Below are positions 9,027 through 17,666 of a stretch of 64,000 nt of DNA, in pieces. Made by a program: the position numbers and the translations under genes. The stretch's first letter is position 1, and every line of letters starts with the position of its first letter. The DNA is taken from positions 62,001 to 126,000 of the forward strand of contig NZ_JACJSF010000003.1 of the NCBI RefSeq assembly GCF_014698035.1. The letters are read 5' to 3'. The notes beneath the pieces are model-generated. The model worked only from the letters and a program-made list of their open reading frames with translations. It had not been told where the DNA came from and searched no databases. The stretch comes from Desmonostoc muscorum FACHB-395 (GTDB lineage: Bacteria; Cyanobacteriota; Cyanobacteriia; Cyanobacteriales; Nostocaceae).

Positions 9027-10313
9027 TTGAGCGATGAAAACCTCTTAGACCAAGAGGATTATCTACAGGCACGGGTTGATGAGTGCATCTGGCAAAAAAG
9101 CACAGATGCAGGTATTTCGCGCCAGCGCTTTCTGAAAATACTAGCCACGATGGTTGGCGCAACAGCCATCGGGGGTTTAACTAAACCTGCGCCTGCTCAC
9201 AGTCAGGCAGCTGTTAAAACTAAGAGCAGTAAAATACTTAAACCATTACCACCAGGGTATATCTCTCATAGCAAAGGCACGTTAGAGATGAACTGGGAAG
9301 CGATGTATGGGCGTGGTTATTTAGTACCAAACGATTGGTTTTATGTTCACAACCGCAGTACACCTCCGCCTTTTGACCCATCTATATGGCGTTTGCAAAT
9401 TCATGGAACTGGCGTTTCTGTGCCTTGCGAGTTCACATACGATGAAATCATCGCTATGCCTTCCATCTCGGTAACATGTGCCATTGAGTGTGCTGCTAAT
9501 GGTCGGCGCTTCTTTGAAGAGGCTTACAACACACCACTCTCTGGAACCCGGTGGAGGCTTGGGGCCATTGGTGTGGCTGAGTGGACTGGTGTACCACTGA
9601 GTATATTATTAGAGCGGGCTGGATTGAAATCTACAGCAAAAGACGTACTCGTAGAGGGTGCAGATTTTGATTCGCTCGACTCAAAGGAGACAAATAAATC
9701 TAAATTCAACAATGTAGTTCCGATTGCCAAAGCATTAGCAGATAACTCGCTTGTCGTCTATGCAATGAATGGAGAACCATTACCTCCAGATCATGGCCAG
9801 CCATGCCGTGTCTTATTCCCTGGTTGGGGAGGAAACGCCAACGTTAAATGGATTGAGCGGATTGAGGTTTCTGAAACACCGATATATACCCAGTGGGTAA
9901 CGGAGCAGATGGTACTGGTTGGTGCAGATTACCCAGCGATCGCACCATATAAAGGTAAGCTGATTACCTATCAAAATGTTAAGAGCGCTTTCGAGTTGGC
10001 TTGGCCCGCTACGCTTTCGGCTCGAACCCATTTACTACGTGGACGTTCTTGGTCTGGGAAAGGAAAAATTGCCCGTGTAGAAGTCAGTCTAGATGGCGGT
10101 AAAACTTGGCAGTTTGCACGACTGAGAGAACCAAACTTTCCATTTGCATGGACACGATGGGACATTGAATGGAACCCAACTCCTGGCGAATATTTTCTCC
10201 AAGCTCGTGCTACTGACAATTTAGGTAACACACAATCGAGTACAGTTCCGTGGAATGATTTTGGATTGCTCTACGGAGGCATTGTTAGCCATCCGGTGAC
10301 AGTACGGGGATGA
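9027..10313 (+). CDS. Sulfite oxidase-family molybdopterin oxidoreductase
   Basis: 428 residues. The central domain has the molybdenum-ligand cysteine in TCAIECAANGRRFF (Cys155), and the C-terminus is the Moco-associated dimerisation domain (VEVSLDGGKTWQFARL; ATDNLGNTQ). This is the sulfite oxidase/nitrate reductase fold, which in SorA-type enzymes oxidises sulfite to sulfate. The start is TTG with AAAGGGGG 8 bases upstream; no ATG nearby fits. Residues 31-58 resemble a Tat signal (SRQRFLKIL, hydrophobic core, AHSQA), but the twin arginine is interrupted by Gln. Export to the periplasm is therefore likely but not certain. It sits between the desulfurase-like gene and the TauE/SafE gene. Confidence 0.88.
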   Translation: MSDENLLDQEDYLQARVDECIWQKSTDAGISRQRFLKILATMVGATAIGGLTKPAPAHSQAAVKTKSSKILKPLPPGYISHSKGTLEMNWEAMYGRGYLVPNDWFYVHNRSTPPPFDPSIWRLQIHGTGVSVPCEFTYDEIIAMPSISVTCAIECAANGRRFFEEAYNTPLSGTRWRLGAIGVAEWTGVPLSILLERAGLKSTAKDVLVEGADFDSLDSKETNKSKFNNVVPIAKALADNSLVVYAMNGEPLPPDHGQPCRVLFPGWGGNANVKWIERIEVSETPIYTQWVTEQMVLVGADYPAIAPYKGKLITYQNVKSAFELAWPATLSARTHLLRGRSWSGKGKIARVEVSLDGGKTWQFARLREPNFPFAWTRWDIEWNPTPGEYFLQARATDNLGNTQSSTVPWNDFGLLYGGIVSHPVTVRG

Positions 10314-10446
10314 GGGAGAAGGGGCAAGGGGGCAGAGGGCCAGGGAGCAGGGGGAGATAAGGAAGACAAGGGGAGAAGAAGAATCATTATGCCCAATGCC
10401 CAATTCGCACTTAGCACTATCAGTTTTCTAAAAAAATACCTATTTT

Positions 10447-11229
10447 ATGATTGATTTTAGTTGGTTGATTTTAGTAACTGGGGGTTTAATATCTGGAGTC
10501 ATAGCCGGACTTTTAGGAATAGGTGGCGGTATTATCACAATTCCTCTTTTAGTCACACTAGGTTATACTCCCGTTCAGGCGATCGCTACTAGTAGCCTTG
10601 CTATTGTGATTACTTCCATTTCTGGAAGTTTGCAGAATTGGTCAATGGGATACTTTGACTTTAAACGAGTAATGTATTTAGGAATTCCAGCTTTTCTAAC
10701 TACTGGAATAGGTGTATATTTCGCCAACAAGATTCCTTCCTACATCATACTCTTTACATTTGGCATCATACTACTCGTTAATATCTATTTGATTGAACTT
10801 CGTAAAGAACTTGCCCTTAATGAAAAAGAGAATACAGCCCCAGTATTTAACCCATTAGTTTCTAAAATTGGCACTGGCGGAGCAGCAGGAATTTTAGCAG
10901 GTTTATTTGGCTTAGGTGGCGGTACGATTATGGTGCCATTACAAATGTTGCTACTGGGAGAAGAAATTAAAGTAGCAATTCAGACTAGTTTGGGTGTAAT
11001 TGTCATCACTGCTTTAGCTGCCTGTACAGGACACACATTAGAGGGAAATATTCTGTTTGCTCAAGGTTTAGTTTTGGGATGTGGTGGTCTTTTAGGCGTT
11101 CAGATGAGTACTCGCACATTACCAAAACTGCCAGATTCTACTGTAAGTTTAGTGCTACGCATCTTCTTAGGTATATTATCAATCTATCTTTTTTGGGAAG
11201 CTTGGATAAATTATCAACACATAATTTAA
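10447..11229 (+). CDS. TauE/SafE-family membrane exporter
   Basis: 260-residue integral membrane protein with about eight hydrophobic helices. It has the duplicated glycine-rich motif of the family: GLLGIGGGIITIPLL near residue 22 and GLFGLGGGTIMVPLQ near residue 152. Family members export sulfite, sulfoacetate or other organosulfur anions. Being third in line after a desulfurase-like and a sulfite-oxidase-like gene supports a sulfur-anion substrate. The 133-base gap to the upstream gene is filled with G-rich heptamer-type repeats. A palindromic element follows at once and may end transcription. Confidence 0.88.
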   Translation: MIDFSWLILVTGGLISGVIAGLLGIGGGIITIPLLVTLGYTPVQAIATSSLAIVITSISGSLQNWSMGYFDFKRVMYLGIPAFLTTGIGVYFANKIPSYIILFTFGIILLVNIYLIELRKELALNEKENTAPVFNPLVSKIGTGGAAGILAGLFGLGGGTIMVPLQMLLLGEEIKVAIQTSLGVIVITALAACTGHTLEGNILFAQGLVLGCGGLLGVQMSTRTLPKLPDSTVSLVLRIFLGILSIYLFWEAWINYQHII

Positions 11230-11391
11230 AACTCATCTATCTTGAAACCTAGAGTTTTTTAAAAGATATATTTATGTAGGTTGGGTAGAGTGAAACGTAA
11301 CCCAACATTACCACCTTATTTATGTTGGGTTACACTATCGCTGCACCCAACCTATAAAACTACGGTTCTCAAGATAGATGAGGTTTAGTAA
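11230..11391. repeat. Nested inverted-repeat element (MITE-like)
   Basis: Three nested inverted repeats: outer CTCATCTATCTTG at 11232-11244 with its exact complement at 11370-11382; middle TAGGTTGGGT at 11277-11286 with ACCCAACCTA at 11345-11354; inner GTAACCCAACAT at 11297-11308 with ATGTTGGGTTAC at 11322-11333. The whole could fold into a long hairpin. The element is non-coding, and the TAGGTTGGGT ends resemble palindromic repeats dispersed in Nostoc genomes. It may also act as terminator. Confidence 0.75.
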
Positions 11392-11574
11392 TTTTTTATT
11401 AAGTCGGTAAACCAACTTAGCTTCTTAATTATGTATTGGATATGCCAATGTTTTCAATCTGTGAATATAGGTCTACTTTTCCGTATCAAACTTATTTTTA
11501 ATTTCACTGATGAACGAAAGTATATATCTAAGCTTTCTGTTCTATCTGTCAGAAATATTATCTACTATGTTGAG

Positions 11575-12363
11575 CTAATCTGAATGATTTGGGATATCAA
11601 AATTTACTAATTTTATACTAACTGCATAGCGTACTAACCCTACAACATCATAAATATTAAGCCGTTTCATCAAATGCACTCGGTGTGCCTCGACCGTTTT
11701 AGTACTGATGCTTAATAACTCTGCAATCTCTTTTGTGGAAAGACCTTCTGCAATTAACTTTAAGATTTCAAGCTGGCGGGATGTTAATAAAGAGCTAGGC
11801 TTATTGTTGGTAAAGATACGTCCTTTTTTTGTCGATAATTCTGACTCTAGTTGATGAGGTCTGGTAATTTCTAATTTTAATTCATCATTCACTAAAGCAA
11901 GTTTTGTAGTATAGTTCTTAACTTTAACTTTTAATTCTTCATACGCTTTAGATAACACTAACTCTGCTTGTTTATTTCTAATAATATTGAGTGCTGTTTG
12001 AATAGCAACATAGAGATTTTGTTGACTAATAGGTTTTAGAATATATCCACAAGTGAATGTTAATGTTGCTCTTTCTACAGTACTTTTATCAGAGTATGCT
12101 GTAATATAAATAAAAGGTATTTGGAGACAATTCCAAATTTCTCGCGCCGCTTCAATACCATCTATTTCACCCCGTAATTTAATATCCATTAAAACTAAAT
12201 CTGGGCGAAGCTCAGTTGCTTTCTCAATTGCTGTTTCTCCTGAATCTACAATATCTACAACAGTGTATCCGAGCCACTCTAAATTTTCTTTTAAATTCAT
12301 TGCAAGGATAAATTCATCTTCTACAATAAGAATCCGATGAATGTTTGTTATAAAAGTGTCCAT
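11575..12363 (-). CDS. Response regulator, REC plus LuxR-type HTH
   Basis: 262 residues. The N-terminal receiver has the acidic pair in VEDE, the phospho-acceptor Asp60 in LVLMDIKL, a Thr in YITAYSD and the Lys in GYILKPIS. A helical linker (about 125-190) leads to a LuxR/NarL DNA-binding domain (LTSRQLEILKLIAEG, STKTVEAHRVHLMKRL). It is therefore a transcription regulator activated by phosphorylation. The gene is divergent from a histidine kinase gene at 13169 across an 800-base spacer, and the two are a likely pair, though not proven by sequence alone. Confidence 0.9.
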   Translation of the reverse strand: MDTFITNIHRILIVEDEFILAMNLKENLEWLGYTVVDIVDSGETAIEKATELRPDLVLMDIKLRGEIDGIEAAREIWNCLQIPFIYITAYSDKSTVERATLTFTCGYILKPISQQNLYVAIQTALNIIRNKQAELVLSKAYEELKVKVKNYTTKLALVNDELKLEITRPHQLESELSTKKGRIFTNNKPSSLLTSRQLEILKLIAEGLSTKEIAELLSISTKTVEAHRVHLMKRLNIYDVVGLVRYAVSIKLVNFDIPNHSD

Positions 12364-13168
12364 AAGGCTATTGGCTGACTATATATCTAGTATCCGTTTT
12401 TTACAGACTTTGATTCAATGATTTATTTTGTAAACAATCAAAATCTCTACAACTACTACTGCTCCAATGCAAATCAGCATTATTTTCCTTCTCCCATCTG
12501 GTTGCGGTAGCATAAACTTTGCTTATCACTGCTAATCAACTGTGGTACTGTTACTGATTGTGCATATAAAATTTCTATAAAGTTCATTATTATATCCGTG
12601 AAAATACAGGATATAACACCCTGTTAGAAGAGATAAAAGACTACTTTAAATCTTTCTCTTCTACTGATAGTCTGCGATCGCTTGTTGTATGGATCTAGGA
12701 ACCTTATGGCTTTTAAAGCCTAATTTATCATTATTTTCTGATAATTAGGAAAATCCTTAAATAATTTAAGGATTTTCCTGATTGTACTTTTTTTGTATTG
12801 CAGTTAATGTTGTAAAACACTGCAAAAATAATATTTTATTACGTCAATTTATAATGTGAATCACTTTCAACAAGCTTTTATAATCGTGGCTCCTCAATTT
12901 CCTGGCTTAAAAAGCATATAAAATACAATTGCTTATCAAGTAATCATTCACGGAAAATAGCCATTTACACTCAAGAAAACCGTGAATTAAGAATTTTACT
13001 AACTCTATTTATAAATTTTCTTACTTGTTTTCTTTTGAAGATGTATTTTATCATGACTTCTTAAAAGCATATTACAAAAAAATGTACTTCACTTCCCGCA
13101 GTTTTTACTCATACTATTAAGTTAAACCTATTAATTAATAACATTTTTTAAGGAGATGGATATATATT
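12364..13168. other. Structured spacer between divergent regulator and kinase
   Basis: 805 AT-rich bases without a credible ORF. It contains a perfect palindrome GGCTTTTAAAGCC (12708-12720) and a perfect 15-bp-arm hairpin (12747-12761 with 12765-12779, loop TAA). The hairpin is followed after a few bases by a run of seven T. This is the shape of a rho-independent terminator on the plus strand, where no upstream gene exists, so an unannotated transcript is possible. Confidence 0.5.
12747..12779 (+). terminator. Perfect 15-bp hairpin, terminator-like
   Basis: The arms AGGAAAATCCTTAAA and TTTAAGGATTTTCCT are exactly complementary with a TAA loop; GATTGTACTTTTTTT follows. No plus-strand gene lies upstream within the window's own gene set, so it may end a small RNA or serve as a protein-binding palindrome. 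Confidence 0.4.
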
Positions 13169-14944
13169 ATGTATGACTTGCAAATGTTTACTATGAGAGA
13201 TATGTCAGAATGTGGTTTAGCTCTGCGTAGTTTAGGCAAAAAAGCTAACAGTATGGAGGAAGTTGGTAATCATATTGTCCAATATCTTTATAACAATTTA
13301 ATTGATTTAAAATCTGGTGAAAGATCCTGTGCGCTTGTCCGTTTTTTCAAAACTCACTCTTACGGAGAACTCCCACCAAAATTACAAGAATATACACATA
13401 GTTTTGTTAGCAATGATGTACTAGAAAATAATCTCAAATGTTTAACTTTATTGTCAACTGCTGGACAACAACCAGAATGGAACTCACGGCATAAATCTGA
13501 GGGACACAAGGTAATTCCTCTCTTCAGTAAAGAGATGATTGCTCAGATACCTATGATTTTTCAACTTATCCAACAACTAGGGTTAAATCTTGATGTTGTA
13601 GTGCGACCAGACCTGAATTTATTAACTGATTTAGAACAGAGGATGTATAAAGTCTTTTATGTTCCCGATGCCTTGGGTAGTTCTTATATTCCTTCACAAA
13701 CATCATTTGTAATTCCTTATAATATCAAGTCTGTAGTTGGCGTTGGAGGATTATTACCTTCGGGCAACATATTTATAATTATCATGTTCTTGAAAGTTGC
13801 AATTCCTCGGATAAGCGTCGATTTATTGCGTCCGTTAGCATTAAATGTCAAGATGACAATACTACCTTTTGAAAATGAAAAAACTTTTACCGAGCAAGAG
13901 CAGCATCTTGTAGGTGATAATATTTCAACGACAACAGATGATGAAACGTTTCAATATCTTAATTCACAGATTACAACACTAAATCAGTTATTAGATGTTT
14001 CTGAGCAATCTACTATAAGTCAATCAGATCGCCTTGAACAAACAAATGCTTCCCTTCAAGAGACTTTAAAAAAGCTTCAATCAACTCAAATTCAACTAGT
14101 ACATAACGAAAAAATGTCTAGTTTAGGGAAACTCGTTGCTGGTATTGCTCATGAAATTAACAACCCTGTTAATTTTATTTATGGTAATCTCAGCTATGCT
14201 AAAGAATATACACATTCCATTCTGGAAATAATCCAGAAATATCAAAATTATTATCCAGATCCTCCCGAAGAAATTAAAAAATTAGTTAAAGAGAATGACT
14301 TAGATTTCCTAATTCGAGACCTCACAAGAACTTTCAATTCTATGACAGTGGGAACGGAACGAATAACTGAAATTGTTAGCTCACTGCGAAATTTCTCTCG
14401 TTTAGATGAGGCAGAAATTAAACAAGTGTATATTCATGAAGGTATCGATAGTACTTTAATGATTTTAAAGCACTTTTTACAAGCTACAGATAAAACTCCA
14501 GAAATTGAAGTTGTTAAAGAATATAGTCAATTACCTTTAATAGAATGCTATCCTGCTCAAATAAATCAAGCTTTTATGAATATCATTACTAATGCTATTG
14601 ATGCATTACAAGATAGTGGTAAATCATGGTTTAGAGCTAATAATCAACTAGAAAAACCCAATTTTCTATTACCAGTAATTCGTATTTCCACTGAAGTAAT
14701 CGATCCAGAATGGGTAGCAATAACCATTGCTGATAATGGTTGTGGAATGAATGAGAAAGTGCGTGCAAGATTATTTGACCCTTTTTTTACTACTAAACCC
14801 GTGGGTAAAGGCACGGGTTTAGGTCTATCGATTAGTTACCAGATTATAGTCGAACAACATCGCGGAAAAATCGGCTGTATTTCTGTTCCAGAGCAAGGGA
14901 CAGAATTTGTGATTAAGATTCCTGTAAAGACTAAAAATGTGTAG
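13169..14944 (+). CDS. Sensor histidine kinase
   Basis: 591 residues, apparently cytoplasmic. The kinase core has the phospho-acceptor His328 in [17 protein letters not shown], the N box in [14 protein letters not shown], and G boxes in [19 protein letters not shown] and [13 protein letters not shown] coiled coil (about 262-318) precedes it. The N-terminal 250 residues look like a sensory module, perhaps GAF-like, but no chromophore cysteine context is obvious. ATG at 13169 is preceded by AAGGAGA. It is divergent from the REC-LuxR regulator and probably phosphorylates it; the signal is unknown. Confidence 0.9.
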   Translation: MYDLQMFTMRDMSECGLALRSLGKKANSMEEVGNHIVQYLYNNLIDLKSGERSCALVRFFKTHSYGELPPKLQEYTHSFVSNDVLENNLKCLTLLSTAGQQPEWNSRHKSEGHKVIPLFSKEMIAQIPMIFQLIQQLGLNLDVVVRPDLNLLTDLEQRMYKVFYVPDALGSSYIPSQTSFVIPYNIKSVVGVGGLLPSGNIFIIIMFLKVAIPRISVDLLRPLALNVKMTILPFENEKTFTEQEQHLVGDNISTTTDDETFQYLNSQITTLNQLLDVSEQSTISQSDRLEQTNASLQETLKKLQSTQIQLVHNEKMSSLGKLVAGIAHEINNPVNFIYGNLSYAKEYTHSILEIIQKYQNYYPDPPEEIKKLVKENDLDFLIRDLTRTFNSMTVGTERITEIVSSLRNFSRLDEAEIKQVYIHEGIDSTLMILKHFLQATDKTPEIEVVKEYSQLPLIECYPAQINQAFMNIITNAIDALQDSGKSWFRANNQLEKPNFLLPVIRISTEVIDPEWVAITIADNGCGMNEKVRARLFDPFFTTKPVGKGTGLGLSISYQIIVEQHRGKIGCISVPEQGTEFVIKIPVKTKNV

Positions 14945-15280
14945 GGCATAAATAAATTTACTTGCTCTGAAACTCAGCCAGCCCGAATTTCTCACGTATT
15001 GTGTGGTTCGGGTGGCGAGTGTGGGAGGTGTGGGAGGTGTGGGAGGTGTGGGGGGCAATGCAGCGTTCATTGATGTGCAGTTACTCAATTCCTCCTCTTT
15101 CTCCCCACACCCCCTACACTCACGCTCATTTCTCACTTGTGAGAAATCCAGGTCAGGGGTAATTCCAATACGGTTCGGATAAGCAGGGGAGGCAAAAGGG
15201 TATATGTTCAGCAATTCTTTTCTCCCCCTGCTTCTCTTCTCCCCTTGCTCCCCCTTCCCCCTACTCCCGCGCCTCTTCGG
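14945..15280. repeat. Repeat-rich spacer with 9-bp tandem repeat
   Basis: Between two convergent genes. Four copies of GTGTGGGAG (last one degenerate) lie at 15019-15054. An 18-bp sequence at 15167-15184 (AATACGGTTCGGATAAGC) recurs in near-identical form at 53146 and, inverted, at 53206-53223. No coding frame here is convincing. Confidence 0.75.
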
Positions 15281-16780
15281 TCAAGGTAGCCACCGGGGAC
15301 GAAATCCGGCTAAGGGGAGTTGTTCTGGTCTAATTTCAACAGTCGCAGCATCAGCGATGGGTAGCAGAGGCATTAACCACAGGCTACTGGTAGCAATAAC
15401 ATCTCCATCATCAGTTTTCAAGGTGTTGGTGGGTAATGATGCTGGGGGGTTTGTCTGGGGTACTACTTGGTCAAATAACAAGCCTAAACCGTCAGCAGAT
15501 AAACTCATTTGCACATTTCGTTGAGCGGGAGGCAGTACTAGCAGTGGTTTCTGTTGCCCGGTTTTCAGATCAATTGCCACCACATAAGGCTGTTCTATAT
15601 ATTGTTCCTTGGATACTAGCTGTGTCAGCAAGCAGTAGAGGGTGGGTGAGGCAATATCAAATTGGCAGCTGAGAATTGAACCTGTTGTTTTTAATAGTTG
15701 TTTCTGTACACCTTGGTTTGTCACTAAAAACAAATCTCGCGTGTAATCTGTATTAAACTTTACCATCGCTGCTTGAGAGCCATCTTTAGAGAAAGCTTGT
15801 ACCAAACCAAACTGCGGCAGAAAATCTAGAGGTTTACTGGCATCACCTTGCAGTGGTAAGATTGCTGCTCCCTGTCCTTGGGCAACTGCTACGGCTTTAC
15901 TATCTGGGGTGATCATAAAGTCTCCCCCTGGTTGGCTTTTCAGACGTTTGGGGGTGGGTTTTTCTGCTGAACCGTCGCTGGTTGCTGGCATAAACCATAG
16001 TCCAAAGTCGCCGGGATTATTTTTGTTTCCGCGCTGGATGACAATAGTTTGCCCGTCAGGTGATAAGTCAAATTTCAGGTTTTGATAATCTTTACTATCT
16101 AAAACTAGGTCAACTTTGCCTCCTGGTTGTGCTTCTTGTCCAGATTTACTAGAAACGCCTGTTGTGACTGTGTACAGTTGGGCTGAAAGTAAGTCTTCGT
16201 TATTGCTGGCGCGAGCCGAAAATAAAATTTTCTCTCCATCTGGAAATGACTCGAAGTCCATTGCTATCAAGTCTTTGGGGGTAAGTACCCTTTTTTGCTC
16301 TTGGGTTAAGTTGTATAGAACTAATCGCCCCTGTTCTTCTTGATTGCTTCCGATGTAAAGAATGACGCGATCGCGTGTGCGGAAGCTACCTGTAAAAGCC
16401 TGGATCAACCGATTTTTGCCCTCTTGCTGTGCAAACTTATCTTTAGCTCCCTGTAACTGCAATTTATAATTTGTGCCATAAGGTGCTGGTGTTAACAGCG
16501 TATAAACCATTCGCCGACCTGCCCAACTGAATTTACCTGCTAGGGGTGGCTCGATTTTCAAGTTATCCTCTACACTTTTTGTTTCCATTGGGCGGCTGAA
16601 GGTGAGGGTGAAGGAGTTATCTTCCGCCCCAATCTGTTGATTTTGCCAGGTAAAGTCGCGCACACGAGCAGTTACCACATCACCTTGCAATATGATTAAC
16701 CCAATCAGCACACTTAGCAGTAGCATCAGTGCGATCGCTATCCGATCGAGTGGTTGGATAAATGTTTTAGATTTTGTCAT
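15281..16780 (-). CDS. Membrane-anchored beta-propeller protein with Ig-like domain
   Basis: 499 residues. A single N-terminal hydrophobic segment (about 12-32, IAIALMLLLSVLIGLIIL) acts as signal anchor, placing the rest outside the cytoplasm. Residues 45-130 have the Big_5/Ig-like pattern (FTLTFSRPMETKSVEDNLKI). Residues 135-470 contain repeated strands typical of TolB-like propellers (FDLSPDGQTIVIQRG, MITPDSKAVAVAQ). Third gene of a minus-strand series after the permease and its TIGR03943 partner, with a 59-base gap made of CAAATGA-type heptamers that also supplies the ATG. Function unknown; possibly an envelope sensor or assembly factor. Confidence 0.75.
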   Translation of the reverse strand: MTKSKTFIQPLDRIAIALMLLLSVLIGLIILQGDVVTARVRDFTWQNQQIGAEDNSFTLTFSRPMETKSVEDNLKIEPPLAGKFSWAGRRMVYTLLTPAPYGTNYKLQLQGAKDKFAQQEGKNRLIQAFTGSFRTRDRVILYIGSNQEEQGRLVLYNLTQEQKRVLTPKDLIAMDFESFPDGEKILFSARASNNEDLLSAQLYTVTTGVSSKSGQEAQPGGKVDLVLDSKDYQNLKFDLSPDGQTIVIQRGNKNNPGDFGLWFMPATSDGSAEKPTPKRLKSQPGGDFMITPDSKAVAVAQGQGAAILPLQGDASKPLDFLPQFGLVQAFSKDGSQAAMVKFNTDYTRDLFLVTNQGVQKQLLKTTGSILSCQFDIASPTLYCLLTQLVSKEQYIEQPYVVAIDLKTGQQKPLLVLPPAQRNVQMSLSADGLGLLFDQVVPQTNPPASLPTNTLKTDDGDVIATSSLWLMPLLPIADAATVEIRPEQLPLAGFRPRWLP

Positions 16781-16839
16781 TTGTCATTGGTCATTTGTCA
16801 TTGTTCATTTGTCATTGGTCATTTGTCATCAACAAATGA
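16781..16839. repeat. TCATTTG/TCATTGG heptamer array
   Basis: About eight heptamers of the TCATTTG/TCATTGG type fill the gap between two minus-strand genes. Read on the minus strand, the array provides the ATG and upstream bases of the following gene. Confidence 0.85.
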
Positions 16840-17613
16840 CTAATAACTATAAGGATTCTGGGGTTGAGGAATTTTTTTGAGAGAGGTAGCGGCAATGGTC
16901 AGTTGGCGTTTACCTGCCAAATTTTCTGTCATCATTTGCCCTTCTACTTCCAGCCAAGTGTCAGGGGAGTAACGCTCTTGATTGTTTGGGAGTTTGACAG
17001 GTAATCCTACTGGGTAAGCATCTGCTGCACAGCAAGTTAAGACAAATCGGGCTAAGAACAAATATTCTTTTCCTATATCTGGTGGATGAATAACAAATCC
17101 CTGAACTTTAACTTTTTGGCCTGTATATGTGTCTGGTTCTGGATAGACATTGACAGTGCGTACCCAATCTACAAGCGATCGCTCCTCTGGACGAACAGTA
17201 GCTCGAAAGGCTTGGGGTTTGACGCGTGTACTTCCCAATAAATCGGTGGTTACGCCCCTTTGGAGTGCTTTGTCACTAGCAAAAACTTGCGGTGTAATGA
17301 TAAAACCTAGAATTGCTGTAATCAACAATAAAACACTCCCCCAACCAGGGGGAAATAAACTAATATGCTGTCCGTTTGGCGTAACATCACGGCGACGGCG
17401 TTGCCAAAGTTCCTGCATCTTGAAGAAACCAATAACAATCAAGCTGATACCTGTCACAACCACAAACCAAATGTAATTTGGGTGAATTAATAAGTTCAGC
17501 TTGTTAGTTAGCCAATATCTCAACATCAAAATGCCCCAAGATGTAATTGCTAGGGCATCCAGCCAAGGGAGTAACAGATTTGGGATTTTAGATTTAGGAT
17601 TTTTATTAGCCAT
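16840..17613 (-). CDS. TIGR03943-type putative permease subunit
   Basis: 257 residues with three hydrophobic helices (about 14-31, 40-62, 89-110), then a long soluble C-terminal domain. The organisation and the motif KVKVQGFVIHPPDIGKEYLFLARFVLTCC match the TIGR03943/DUF1980 family (YcgQ-like), which is nearly always encoded beside a DUF318 permease (YcgR-like), as here: the permease gene lies 53 bases upstream on the same strand. A Cys-Cys-Ala pair near residue 192 is conserved in my memory of the family and may bind metal. The transported substrate is not known from sequence. Confidence 0.85.
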   Translation of the reverse strand: MANKNPKSKIPNLLLPWLDALAITSWGILMLRYWLTNKLNLLIHPNYIWFVVVTGISLIVIGFFKMQELWQRRRRDVTPNGQHISLFPPGWGSVLLLITAILGFIITPQVFASDKALQRGVTTDLLGSTRVKPQAFRATVRPEERSLVDWVRTVNVYPEPDTYTGQKVKVQGFVIHPPDIGKEYLFLARFVLTCCAADAYPVGLPVKLPNNQERYSPDTWLEVEGQMMTENLAGKRQLTIAATSLKKIPQPQNPYSY

Positions 17614-17666
17614 TAGTTATTGGACATGGGGCATTGTTTATTTGCAAAGAACAAAAGATTAATTCT

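Noticed and set aside
14825-15214. 129-codon minus-strand frame over the end of the kinase gene
   Set aside because: Overlaps a well-supported gene and includes a 9-bp tandem repeat translated as PPTPPTPPT.
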